Assembly: GCF_900157375.1 (NCBI RefSeq)
Contig: NZ_LT721901.1
Location: 4,979,685-5,043,684, forward strand
Length of the DNA stretch: 64,000 nt
Direction: 5' to 3'
Source: Mycobacterium rhizamassiliense
GTDB lineage: Bacteria; Actinomycetota; Actinomycetes; Mycobacteriales; Mycobacteriaceae
In this document: piece by piece, positions 15,735 to 23,598 of the stretch
Numbering within the stretch: the stretch's first letter is position 1
Layout: each line of letters starts with the position of its first letter
Translations under genes and position numbers: made by a program
The notes under the pieces: generated by a model
What the model saw: the letters and a program-made list of their open reading frames with translations, nothing else
Told to the model about the DNA's origin: nothing
Database searches by the model: none

Positions 15735-18723
15735 CGTTGCCTCGATACCGGGCGCTCAGTTCGGTCCGCACGGCCGCCGTCAACTGGCGGAATTGATCGG
15801 TGGCGGTGTCGAAATACCACGCCGTCCGCTTGGCCTTCGGGATCCCGGCCGCGCGCAGCGCGCTGACCGTCGGCCGGTAGGTCGCGCTCAGCGTCATCTC
15901 CGGGCACACGTGCACGATGTCGGGTCCCAGCCCGACGGGCATCTTGGCGAAGGCCTCGGTCAAGTCCCCCGCGGTGATGCTCGCGCCGGGCAGCAGGGTC
16001 ACCGCCGACACCGCGACCTCCAGGTTGCCGAACGGCACGTTGTAGGTGACCGCGAGGTCGACGCCGTTGATCAGGCCGAGCGCGTCGGTGACCGGCTCGG
16101 CGTAGACCAATCCCCGAGCGGTGCGCACCACCGTGTGACGCCGGCCCAACCACCAGTAGTCGCCGTCCTCGTCGCGGCGGAACAGGCTTTCCGACGATAT
16201 CCAGGTGTCACCCGCCCGGAAGACGCCGCGTTTGACCGACGCGTTCGGATCGATGGGGCCGTTGGACGCCGACAGCATCATCCCGACCTCGTTGACCCCG
16301 GCGACCCGCACGAACCCGCGGTCGTCCTCCAGGATCAGGTCGTTCTCCGTGTCGTAGGCACCCAGCTCGATCCGGCCGGCGCCGGGCAGCGGCCGGCCCT
16401 TGCTGCCGATCTTGGCCCCGGACACGTTGGCCAGCACCGCCTGCCCGTCGGTGGTGGCGAAGAACTCCACGACGTGGGCGGGGGCGAAGGCGTCGATGAC
16501 CCGCTCCCACAGGCCCGTCGGCATACCCGACCCGATGAACAGCCGCACCGGATGGTTTCCATGCAACACGAACGCCGGATCGTCGACGACATCGCGCAGC
16601 ATGGCCCACGTGTAGGACACGACCGTGACGCCGTACTGGCGGACCTCCTGGACGAACCGGTCCGCGCGCAGGCCGCGGGACAGCGCGATCCGGGCGCCGC
16701 CGACGACCGCGCCGCCCAGGCTGACCAGCAGCGCGGACTCGTGGTGCAGCGGCGTGAGGCAGTAGACGGTGTCGCGGCGGTCCAGGCCGGCCGCCGACGC
16801 GGTTCCGAAGGCCGACACCGCCCACCGGTAGTTGGTGATCTGCCTGGCGACCAGTTCGCCACCCACCGCGCTGAACACGATGAACGCCAAATCGCGGGCC
16901 AGGCCGGGGTTGGGCCGGTACCACGCGGGCAGCTCGACGGCGTCGGGGTCGATCTTCTCCATGTCGACGACATGGCCCTGCTCCAGGGCGTCCCCGGGCA
17001 GGTGCAGATCGCGGGTCTCACCGCCGCCCAGCACCAGCACCCGGCCCGTCCACTGCCGCGCCGCGTCGAGGTTGGTGGGGTCGGTCAGGATCTCGGTCAC
17101 ACCGCCGAGCCGGACCGACGCGGCCAGCTCGGTGTCGGGTCGCATCACGACGGCGATCGCGCCCAGCCTGGACAGCGCGGCGATCGCGACCAGTGCGCTG
17201 GGCCGGGTCTCCATCAGCACGCCGATCCGGTCGCCCTGGCGGACCCCGACCTCGATCAGGCCGCGGACGACGTTGTTGATGCGCCGGTCGACGCCCTCGT
17301 AGGTGTGCACCCGGCCGTCGAAGAGCAGAAACTCGCCCTGCGGGGCGTCGCTCGCCTGCTCGCTGATGATGCGGCCCAGCGAGATCCGGGTGTGGTCGTT
17401 GATCTGGCCCAGCCGAGCCAGCCGCGGCAGGGTGCGCGCCGTCTCGACGGCCATGGTCCGCATCGACTTGTTGGCCGCGACGACCGCGTCGGCGGCACCG
17501 CGAGCCAGGCCCAGCGCCGTCTCGGAGACCTCACCGATCCCATGGACGAGCCGCGAACTCAGGGCGACACCGCTGTCGGTGTGCTCGATCGGCTGATCGG
17601 CCATCAGGTCTATGGCGGCCGGCTTGTCGCCGCCGGTGGCGAGCCACTCCACCCACGCGGCCACGGTGGGCCAGCCCTGCTCGGCCGCCTTGGACCCGAC
17701 GACCAGGCCGAAATGTCCTGTCCTGATTCGGGATTCGTAAACCTCGGCGTCCGGCGCCGCCCGCCGGATGCCGCGCACCGCGGCCGGCTGGCCGATGTCG
17801 TCGACCTCTCCGACGAAGGCCAGCACCGGGCAGGTGATGTCGGTCAGCGTCACCAGCTGCCCGTTCACGGCGAAGCCGCCGCTCATCATCCGGTTGTGCG
17901 CGATGAACTGCTTGAGCAACTCCGAGATGGCCGGTCCCGACCAGGCGATCCACCCTTCGGACTCCAGGAATCTGCGCTGCTGTTCGCGCGGCAGCAGCGC
18001 CTCGCGGTCGTGCAGCTGACGCACGAAGTCCACCCGGGCCTTGGCCGTCTTGAGCGGGTCCAGCATCTGAAAGCCCGCGCGCGCCAACCAACCTGGGATC
18101 GCCAGCCGGCTGAACACGTGGTCGGCCATGAAGTTGGCGACCGGCGGGGCGAAGTTCGCCGGGATGCCCATCGGCAGCGCGGCCAGGGTGTCGACCGGGG
18201 AACCGAACGTCACGATGCTGGCCAGACTCTTCGAACGCCGGTAGGCGGCAACCTGATAGCACCACATACCGCCCTGCGAATAGCCGACCAGATGCACGTC
18301 GCTGCCGGCGGCCTCCCTGACAGTTTCGATGGCCTGGCTGAGCGCGACGATGTGATCGGCGAGGTTGCGGCGCATGCCGCCCTCGATCTTGTCGGGCGAG
18401 CCGAAATCGATGACCCAGGGATCGAGCCCATGCGAGTGCAGGATGCCGACCGCGCCCTCGTCGCGGGTGACGTCCCACATGTCCGCCGACATCATCATCG
18501 GGTGCACCATCAGCACCGGCGGTCCGACCGGCTTCTGGCCGGGACGGCTGTCGGGTGGAAAGTACCGACGGAGCTTGTACATCGGTACGGTCTCGACGAT
18601 TTGGGACGGCGAGGGAACGCTACCGGTTTCCAAGCCGCCCAGGCGTAGTACTTCCAGCCCGTTTTGCGCCGTTGCCACCAGTCGTTCGACCGGTCGCGTG
18701 ATCAGCGAAAAGTTGAGGTCCAC
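15727..18723 (-). CDS. fused PhaC-like hydrolase / degenerate acyl-CoA synthetase (Rv1683-like)
   Basis: 998 residues, two domains. Residues about 1-360 are an alpha/beta hydrolase of the polyhydroxyalkanoate-synthase type. They carry VHPMMM, nucleophile elbow GYSQGG, an Asp in GEVDDIGQP and a His in RTGHFGLV, so this triad looks complete. Residues about 430-990 have the fold of fatty-acyl-CoA synthetases (YWWLGRRHTVVRT, GSKGRPLPGAG). However, the P-loop (normally TSGTTGxPK) reads FSAVGGELVARQ, and the C-terminal catalytic Lys region reads SATYRPTVSALR. The ligase half may thus be inactive or changed in function. Rv1683 has been linked to triacylglycerol turnover. Starts ATG 18723. Confidence 0.88.
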   Translation of the reverse strand: MDLNFSLITRPVERLVATAQNGLEVLRLGGLETGSVPSPSQIVETVPMYKLRRYFPPDSRPGQKPVGPPVLMVHPMMMSADMWDVTRDEGAVGILHSHGLDPWVIDFGSPDKIEGGMRRNLADHIVALSQAIETVREAAGSDVHLVGYSQGGMWCYQVAAYRRSKSLASIVTFGSPVDTLAALPMGIPANFAPPVANFMADHVFSRLAIPGWLARAGFQMLDPLKTAKARVDFVRQLHDREALLPREQQRRFLESEGWIAWSGPAISELLKQFIAHNRMMSGGFAVNGQLVTLTDITCPVLAFVGEVDDIGQPAAVRGIRRAAPDAEVYESRIRTGHFGLVVGSKAAEQGWPTVAAWVEWLATGGDKPAAIDLMADQPIEHTDSGVALSSRLVHGIGEVSETALGLARGAADAVVAANKSMRTMAVETARTLPRLARLGQINDHTRISLGRIISEQASDAPQGEFLLFDGRVHTYEGVDRRINNVVRGLIEVGVRQGDRIGVLMETRPSALVAIAALSRLGAIAVVMRPDTELAASVRLGGVTEILTDPTNLDAARQWTGRVLVLGGGETRDLHLPGDALEQGHVVDMEKIDPDAVELPAWYRPNPGLARDLAFIVFSAVGGELVARQITNYRWAVSAFGTASAAGLDRRDTVYCLTPLHHESALLVSLGGAVVGGARIALSRGLRADRFVQEVRQYGVTVVSYTWAMLRDVVDDPAFVLHGNHPVRLFIGSGMPTGLWERVIDAFAPAHVVEFFATTDGQAVLANVSGAKIGSKGRPLPGAGRIELGAYDTENDLILEDDRGFVRVAGVNEVGMMLSASNGPIDPNASVKRGVFRAGDTWISSESLFRRDEDGDYWWLGRRHTVVRTARGLVYAEPVTDALGLINGVDLAVTYNVPFGNLEVAVSAVTLLPGASITAGDLTEAFAKMPVGLGPDIVHVCPEMTLSATYRPTVSALRAAGIPKAKRTAWYFDTATDQFRQLTAAVRTELSARYRGNDD

Positions 18724-18854
18724 CGCCGCTCCCCAATGTTGACAGCCTGGACATCATGGCACATCGCCATGCGCGGCGGTTCTGGTCAGGCAGTTTGCTG
18801 CGGCGGGGACACGCGGAGCCACCCTGGGCACCGCACTAACGCGACGCAAAAAGC

Positions 18855-18907
18855 GGCGACATTACGGACCTCGGTAACCCCTCAATACCGCGGCCCGTAA
18901 TGTCGCC
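18855..18907. terminator. 22-bp stem hairpin downstream of small ORFs
   Basis: Arms 18855-18876 and 18886-18907 pair over 22 bp with two mismatches (13 outer bp perfect: ggcgacattacgg / ccgtaatgtcgcc) around a 9-nt loop. It lies 61 bp past the stop of the 34-residue minus-strand ORF and 132 bp upstream of the Rv1683-like start. It could end the small-gene transcript or separate it from the large gene. No U-run. Confidence 0.5.
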
Positions 18908-18968
18908 AATTCGCCTTCCAGCGAGATGCCGTACGGGGCCCGCCGGGTTACGGCGGGCACCCACACGG

Positions 18969-19073
18969 TCAAGTCATGAAACCGGGTCGCAGTTCTCTGG
19001 TCGCCATTCGGCTGGCGCACGTTGAGAACCGCAGTTTCATGCCAAGTGAGCGCACGCCGACATATTCGGTCAT
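18969..19073 (-). CDS. possible 34-residue small protein
   Basis: ATG 19073 is preceded at 7-nt spacing by a perfect GGAGG (19081-19085 on the minus strand). The ORF encodes MTEYVGVRSLGMKLRFSTCA... and ends at TGA 18969. It is basic, has no membrane segment and matches no family I know. It follows the small lipoprotein ORF by 79 bp on the same strand, and a strong hairpin lies after it, so the two could form a short transcription unit. The main support is the ribosome-binding site; the longer in-frame version (to 19184) lacks one. Confidence 0.4.
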   Translation of the reverse strand: MTEYVGVRSLGMKLRFSTCASRMATRELRPGFMT

Positions 19074-19152
19074 TACTAAACCTCCGAATCCGGTCTGCTC
19101 CCCGACGGCGGACAGACCTTTAGCTGCCGGCGTGCGCTTGTCTGCAGGACTA

Positions 19153-19281
19153 CTACCCAGTGGTGCAGGATGGAGGCGTCCCACCGCACGAAACGGTGAG
19201 CGGGAACGTACATCCCGACGCCGTCAACGCAGTGAAGCCAAGAACTACGGCAATGACGACTTTGCTACTGATACGAGACAT
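19153..19281 (-). CDS. possible 42-residue small lipoprotein
   Basis: Read from ATG 19281 to TAG 19153. The N-terminus is a textbook lipoprotein signal: MSRISSK, a hydrophobic core VVIAVVLGF, then LTASGC with lipid-modified Cys24. Only 18 further residues follow, two of them Cys (a possible disulfide or metal pair) and several Thr/Pro/Gly. A purine-rich AAGGGGG ribosome-binding site is six bases upstream. The mature product would be a tiny Cys-containing lipopeptide on the outer face of the membrane. I do not recognise a family. Confidence 0.6.
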   Translation of the reverse strand: MSRISSKVVIAVVLGFTALTASGCTFPLTVSCGGTPPSCTTG

Positions 19282-20159
19282 TTACTACCCCCTTCGTCCA
19301 AGGACAATCTGTTTCCAGATCCCCGATTGTGTTGCCCGAGACGCGGTTAGCGTATGTCGCCGAAGGCCTTATTGGATAGATTTCAACAAAACTTTTTTCG
19401 GCGTCGTCAGTTCCGCATGCCGTTCGGGGAGCGCGCATTTCGGCAATCCCCGCGCGAGCGCCCCGACGGCCACGGCGGCCCCGCAGACCCGTATTTCTAC
19501 GAAATATGTTGCAGTGCAATCACTTATCGAATCTGGCCCGAACGCGCCGGGTTCGGGCTCCTCGTACCGCTGCTTTGCACTGGAGGGCAATTACCTTCTA
19601 GATGAAGGTAAAAGTCAAAACGTAATGCATCAAAGTACGTTTGCCGAAAGGCCTATTTTCCCATGACTTTTCGCCCGCTCAGCGGGACATCGGGGGGTCC
19701 GGAGGCCCTCAGAACCGACTTAGGTTGCCTTAACTCGGCTCGGTTGGCCGCCGGCAAGGTCGCGCGCGTCGGCCACGCAGACGAAACGGCGGACGCATCG
19801 GCGCAGCGGCGGGAACTGACGGCCTCGAGGCCATCCCCCGTTGGGTACGGTCGGTGGGACCGCCCGCGGCGGTGCCGCCGGAATCCGGTCTGACATTGAT
19901 TGGGATGCAACGAAATCGATCGCGGCCGCAAGAATCCTTCTCCCGCGGCGAGCGCCGGGGCCGGCCCGATGGCCTAGAGATATAGGCGCATCTGCCAATT
20001 AGCCTACGTCCGGACCGGGTCTCAAGGGAAGGTGCGGACGTCGGGCCGCTTTCGGTCGAATATCCAGCGGAGCGCTTAAGCGGTTAACTCGGTGTCACCG
20101 GCCCATCTCGGCGGTGAAGTAGCGGGCGCCGAAGCGTATTTCGTTCCAGAAGCGAGGCG

Positions 20160-20570
20160 GCCCAATGGGTGGCGGCGATCGATGTACGACCTCATACCTC
20201 ATCAGCACGACCGGCGGCGGCAGCTGTCGGCGGCCGTCTGGTTCGACCGTCAGCTCGCCGGGCGGCGAAGCATGAGGAGTGCTACCGGGCCGCTGCCGCG
20301 CGCGGGCCGCACGAAACCCCCGGCGCCACAGCAGAGGACCCGGCCGAAGTGACCAAAAGCGTTGAGCTGTAATGGGCGCGATTTCTTGCGCGAGCTGTTG
20401 AAGGGAGCGGACGGGCCCGCGCCCGCATCGAGCAGGAGGTTCTGGTCTGGCGGTCTTAGGAAACGGACCTCAAGGTCCGCGACGTCGCGGACCGCTTATT
20501 GGACGCCGTCGCGTGCTCCGCATCGGCCGACACCGGTACCCACGTCGACCACGCATAGGTGACTCTCGAA
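20160..20570 (+). pseudogene. possible decayed coding remnant
   Basis: Plus-strand segments read like protein but are broken by stops and frame changes. Examples are KHEECYRAAAARGPHETPGA near 20270-20330, GRDFLRELLKGADGP near 20375-20420, and ETDLKVRDVADRLLDAVACS near 20462-20521. Each runs out within about 60 residues. No parent family recognised; the region may simply be non-coding GC-rich DNA. Confidence 0.25.
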
Positions 20571-20581
20571 TAATTGCCCGG

Positions 20582-22372
20582 GTGGCGCACCTACTGGGGG
20601 CTGAGGCCGTTCACCTGGAATACCCGACTCAGGTCGTGTTCGGCTCGGTCACGCTCGGAGTCAACGAGGGCGCCCGCATCGGCATCGTCGGGCGAAACGG
20701 CGACGGCAAGTCCAGCCTGCTGCGGCTGCTCACCGGTGAACTGCGACCCGACTCGGGGCGCGTCACCCGTCGCAGCGGAGTGCGGGTCAGCGCGCTCAGT
20801 CAGGCCGATACCCTCGACCCCGCCCACACCGTCGGCTGGGCACTGGTCGGCGATCAGCCCGAGCACCAGTGGGCTGGTGACCCTCGCATCCGCGATGTGG
20901 TCGGCGGCCTGGTATCCGACATCGACTGGGATGCAACGGTTTCCACCCTCAGCGGCGGCCAGCGGCGGCGGGTGCAGCTGGCCCAGCTACTGATCGGCGA
21001 GTGGGACGTGATCGCCCTCGACGAACCCACCAACCACCTCGACATCGAGGGCATCACCTGGTTGGCCGAGCACCTGCGGCGGCGCTGGGCCGCCAGCGCC
21101 GGCGGCCTGCTGGTGGTAACCCACGACCGCTGGTTCCTCGACGAGGTCGCGACCGCCACGTGGGAGGTGCACGACGGCATCGTCGAGCCATTCGAGGGCG
21201 GCTACGCGGCCTACGTGCTGCAGCGCGTCGAGCGCGACCGGCAGGCCGCCGCCACCGAGGCCAAACGGCTGAACCTGATGCGCAAGGAGCTGGCCTGGCT
21301 GCGCCGCGGCCCGCCGGCGCGCACCTCGAAGCCCAAGTTCCGCATCGACGCGGCCAACCAGCTGATCGACGACGTGCCCCCGCTGCGCAACACCGTCGAG
21401 CTGGCCAAGCTGGCGACGGCGCGGCTCGGCAAGGACGTTATCGACCTACTCGACGTGTCCGTCTCGTACCCGCCTGTTACAGGGCGTCAGGTGCTGCGCG
21501 ACGTCGAATGGCGGATCGGCCCCGGCGAGCGCACCGGCATCGTCGGCGCCAACGGCGCGGGCAAGTCGACGCTGCTGGGGTTGATCGCCGGGACCGTGGC
21601 GCCCGACAGCGGCCGGGTCAAGCGCGGCAAGACCGTCCAGCTGTCGGTGCTCGATCAGCAAGGTGACATGTTGGCCGACGTCGCCAACGACCGGATCGCC
21701 GATGTGCTGGGCAGCCTGCGGGGCGGCTACGAGGTCGAGGGCCGCGAAGTCACCCCCACCCAACTGCTCGAGCGGCTCGGCTTCGGCAGCGGCCAGCTCT
21801 CCGCGCGGGTCAGCGAGCTCTCCGGTGGCCAGCGCCGGCGGCTGCAGCTGATGCTCACGCTGCTCTCCGAGCCCAACGTCCTGCTGCTCGACGAGCCCAC
21901 CAACGACGTGGACACCGACATGCTCACCGCCACAGAGGATTTGCTCGACTCGTGGCCGGGCACATTGATCGTCGTCTCGCACGACCGGTATCTACTGGAA
22001 CGCGTCACCGACCAGCAGTACGCGATTCTCGACGGCAGGCTGCGGCATCTGCCCGGCGGGATCGACGAATATCTGCGGCTGGCAAGCCATTCCACGCCGG
22101 GCCGGGATTCGGCTGCGTCTTCGTCTGCGGTGGCCGAGCCCGAGGCTCTGTCCGGCGCCCAGCGGCGCGCGGCGGAAAAGGAGTTGGCCTCGGTCGACCG
22201 TCAGCTGGCCCGCCTGGCCGACCGGATCGCGGCCAAACACCACGAGTTGGCCGACCATGACCATTCCGACCATGTCGCGTTGACCCGGATGACCCAGGAG
22301 CTGCGGGCGCTCGAAAGCGAGGTCGCCGATCTGGAGACCCGCTGGCTGGAGCTGTCCGACGCCGTCGAGTAG
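20582..22372 (+). CDS. ABC-F family ATPase, intact (Rv1668c/Rv1667c-like)
   Basis: 596 residues from GTG 20582 (MAHLLGAEAVHLEYPTQVVF). Two ABC cassettes without membrane domains: Walker A GRNGDGKSS and GANGAGKST, signatures LSGGQRRRVQLAQ and LSGGQRRRLQLML, Walker B ALDEPTNHLD and LLDEPTNDVD. A charged linker (about residues 205-300) and a C-terminal coiled coil (about 535-595) complete the ABC-F plan. Such proteins bind ribosomes and act in translation or antibiotic protection, not transport, despite the old 'macrolide transport' label. In H37Rv the gene is annotated as two parts. It converges on the type III synthase gene with 19 bp between stops. An upstream in-frame ATG at 20513 is less likely. 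Confidence 0.88.
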   Translation: MAHLLGAEAVHLEYPTQVVFGSVTLGVNEGARIGIVGRNGDGKSSLLRLLTGELRPDSGRVTRRSGVRVSALSQADTLDPAHTVGWALVGDQPEHQWAGDPRIRDVVGGLVSDIDWDATVSTLSGGQRRRVQLAQLLIGEWDVIALDEPTNHLDIEGITWLAEHLRRRWAASAGGLLVVTHDRWFLDEVATATWEVHDGIVEPFEGGYAAYVLQRVERDRQAAATEAKRLNLMRKELAWLRRGPPARTSKPKFRIDAANQLIDDVPPLRNTVELAKLATARLGKDVIDLLDVSVSYPPVTGRQVLRDVEWRIGPGERTGIVGANGAGKSTLLGLIAGTVAPDSGRVKRGKTVQLSVLDQQGDMLADVANDRIADVLGSLRGGYEVEGREVTPTQLLERLGFGSGQLSARVSELSGGQRRRLQLMLTLLSEPNVLLLDEPTNDVDTDMLTATEDLLDSWPGTLIVVSHDRYLLERVTDQQYAILDGRLRHLPGGIDEYLRLASHSTPGRDSAASSSAVAEPEALSGAQRRAAEKELASVDRQLARLADRIAAKHHELADHDHSDHVALTRMTQELRALESEVADLETRWLELSDAVE

Positions 22373-22391
22373 CCGGCGTCGAGGTACCGAC

Positions 22392-23453
22392 CTAGCGCCA
22401 GCGCAGCAGGACGAGTTCGGCGTTGAATCCAGGTCCCAGCGCCAGCATCACGCCGGGGCTCCCGGCCGCCGGCGGCTTGGCCATGGTGTCGCGCAGGATG
22501 TGCAGGATCGAGGCCGAGGAGAGGTTGGCGATTTCGCCGAGCGACCGCCAGGTCAGCTCGAGCGCCTCGGGGCGCAGCTGAAGCGTCTTGCCGATCGCGT
22601 CGATGACCTTGGGGCCGCCGGGGTGGGCCATCCAGGCTTTGATGTCGTCTCTGGTCAGCCCGTTGACGGCAAGAAACTTAGTGACGTCGTCGGCCAAGTG
22701 GCGCTCGATGAGCGTGGTCAGCTCCGGCGACAGCACCGGCTGCAGCCCGGCCGAGCTGACGTTCCAGGCCATGATGTTCAGCGAATCCGGGTACAGGCGG
22801 CTGCGCGAGTCCAGGATGTCGGGCCCGGCGGCTACTACCTGCTCGGCGCGCTGGTCACCGACGGCGACCACAGCGGCCGCGCCGTCGCCGAACATGGCGG
22901 TGCCGACCAGTCCCGACACCGTGGGCCGGACGCCGGGAAAGGAGAGCGAGCAAAGCTCGACCGACACCAGGGCGGCGACGCCGTCGGGTGCGCCGCGCAG
23001 ATAGTCGTGCAGCCGGCCGACCCCCGCCGCCCCGGCCGCGCACCCCAGGCCGAACAGCGGGATCCGGCGCACGTCCGGGCGCAGGCCCAGCCGACCGGTG
23101 ATCCGGGCGTCCAGCGAGGGCACCGCGACGCCGGTCGCTGTGGTGGTGGCGAACATGTCGATGTCTTGCGGTTGCAGGCCGGCCTCGTCCAGCGCGCCGA
23201 GCAGCGCCTCGCAGCCGAGCTCGACCGCCTTGTCGATGAAGATCTCGTTGGCCGCACCGAAGTCGCTCACTGATTGGTACTGCTCGAGCGGCAGCACCAG
23301 GTGGCGGCTGTTGACCTTCGCGCCGGCGTGTAGTCGCCGAACAATTTCTTCGTGTTCCCGCAATGCGGGGAACTCGACGAACTGGTCGGTAATCTCGCTT
23401 TGGCTGTACCGATGAGGAGGCAACGCGCCGAACACACCTGCGATTACGCTCAT
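22392..23453 (-). CDS. pks11: type III polyketide synthase, Pks11-like
   Basis: Chalcone-synthase-like enzyme, 353 residues, which extends an acyl-CoA or ACP-bound starter with malonyl-CoA and can cyclise to pyrones or resorcinols. Catalytic triad traced: Cys138 in FGLGCAAGAAG, His277 in MAHPGGPKV, Asn310 in EIANLSSAS. Last gene of the polyketide locus in transcription direction, but it has its own promoter-like element upstream (23494-23522), near-identical to that of the pks10-like gene. It is closest by position to Rv1665 (pks11). The cyp139A1 gene that follows in H37Rv is missing. Confidence 0.93.
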   Translation of the reverse strand: MSVIAGVFGALPPHRYSQSEITDQFVEFPALREHEEIVRRLHAGAKVNSRHLVLPLEQYQSVSDFGAANEIFIDKAVELGCEALLGALDEAGLQPQDIDMFATTTATGVAVPSLDARITGRLGLRPDVRRIPLFGLGCAAGAAGVGRLHDYLRGAPDGVAALVSVELCSLSFPGVRPTVSGLVGTAMFGDGAAAVVAVGDQRAEQVVAAGPDILDSRSRLYPDSLNIMAWNVSSAGLQPVLSPELTTLIERHLADDVTKFLAVNGLTRDDIKAWMAHPGGPKVIDAIGKTLQLRPEALELTWRSLGEIANLSSASILHILRDTMAKPPAAGSPGVMLALGPGFNAELVLLRWR

Positions 23454-23493
23454 GGCCTACCTCTGCGCTTCCAAGAATTGCCCGCTGCACCGA

Positions 23494-23522
23494 AGTTTAT
23501 GCGGTCAGCCGAACTTCGGCAA
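23494..23522 (-). promoter_or_regulatory. putative promoter of pks11-like gene
   Basis: On the minus strand TTGCCG (23517-23522) and TAAACT (23494-23499) are separated by 17 bp, with a predicted start about 35 bases before the ATG at 23453 and an AGAGGT ribosome-binding site. The same two hexamers, including the flanking CTTTGCCGAAG, stand before the pks10-like gene. Confidence 0.5.
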
Positions 23523-23598
23523 AGTTATCGCTATTCAACAGCCGTCCAATATCGAAGCACGCCAATGCGCGGAACCATTTCTGCGAGCGTGGATTTCG

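Larger units (their letters stand above)
18724..20581. other. gene-poor stretch between Rv1683-like gene and ABC-F gene
   Basis: About 1.86 kb replacing the Rv1669-Rv1682 region of H37Rv. Parts (about 19000-19660) are visibly richer in A/T than the flanks. Supportable contents are a long hairpin, two small minus-strand ORFs and, at 20160-20570, fragments that read like decayed coding sequence. No tRNA, transposase or integrase was recognised. Confidence 0.6.

Noticed and set aside
15793..18648. 951-codon plus-strand open frame
   Set aside because: It is antisense to the Rv1683-like gene; Arg/Gly/Asp/Val-rich composition without domains is typical of high-GC antisense shadows.
19265..19519. 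84-codon minus-strand frame overlapping the lipoprotein region
   Set aside because: No ribosome-binding site and no protein-like pattern; the overlapping lipoprotein frame has clear signals.
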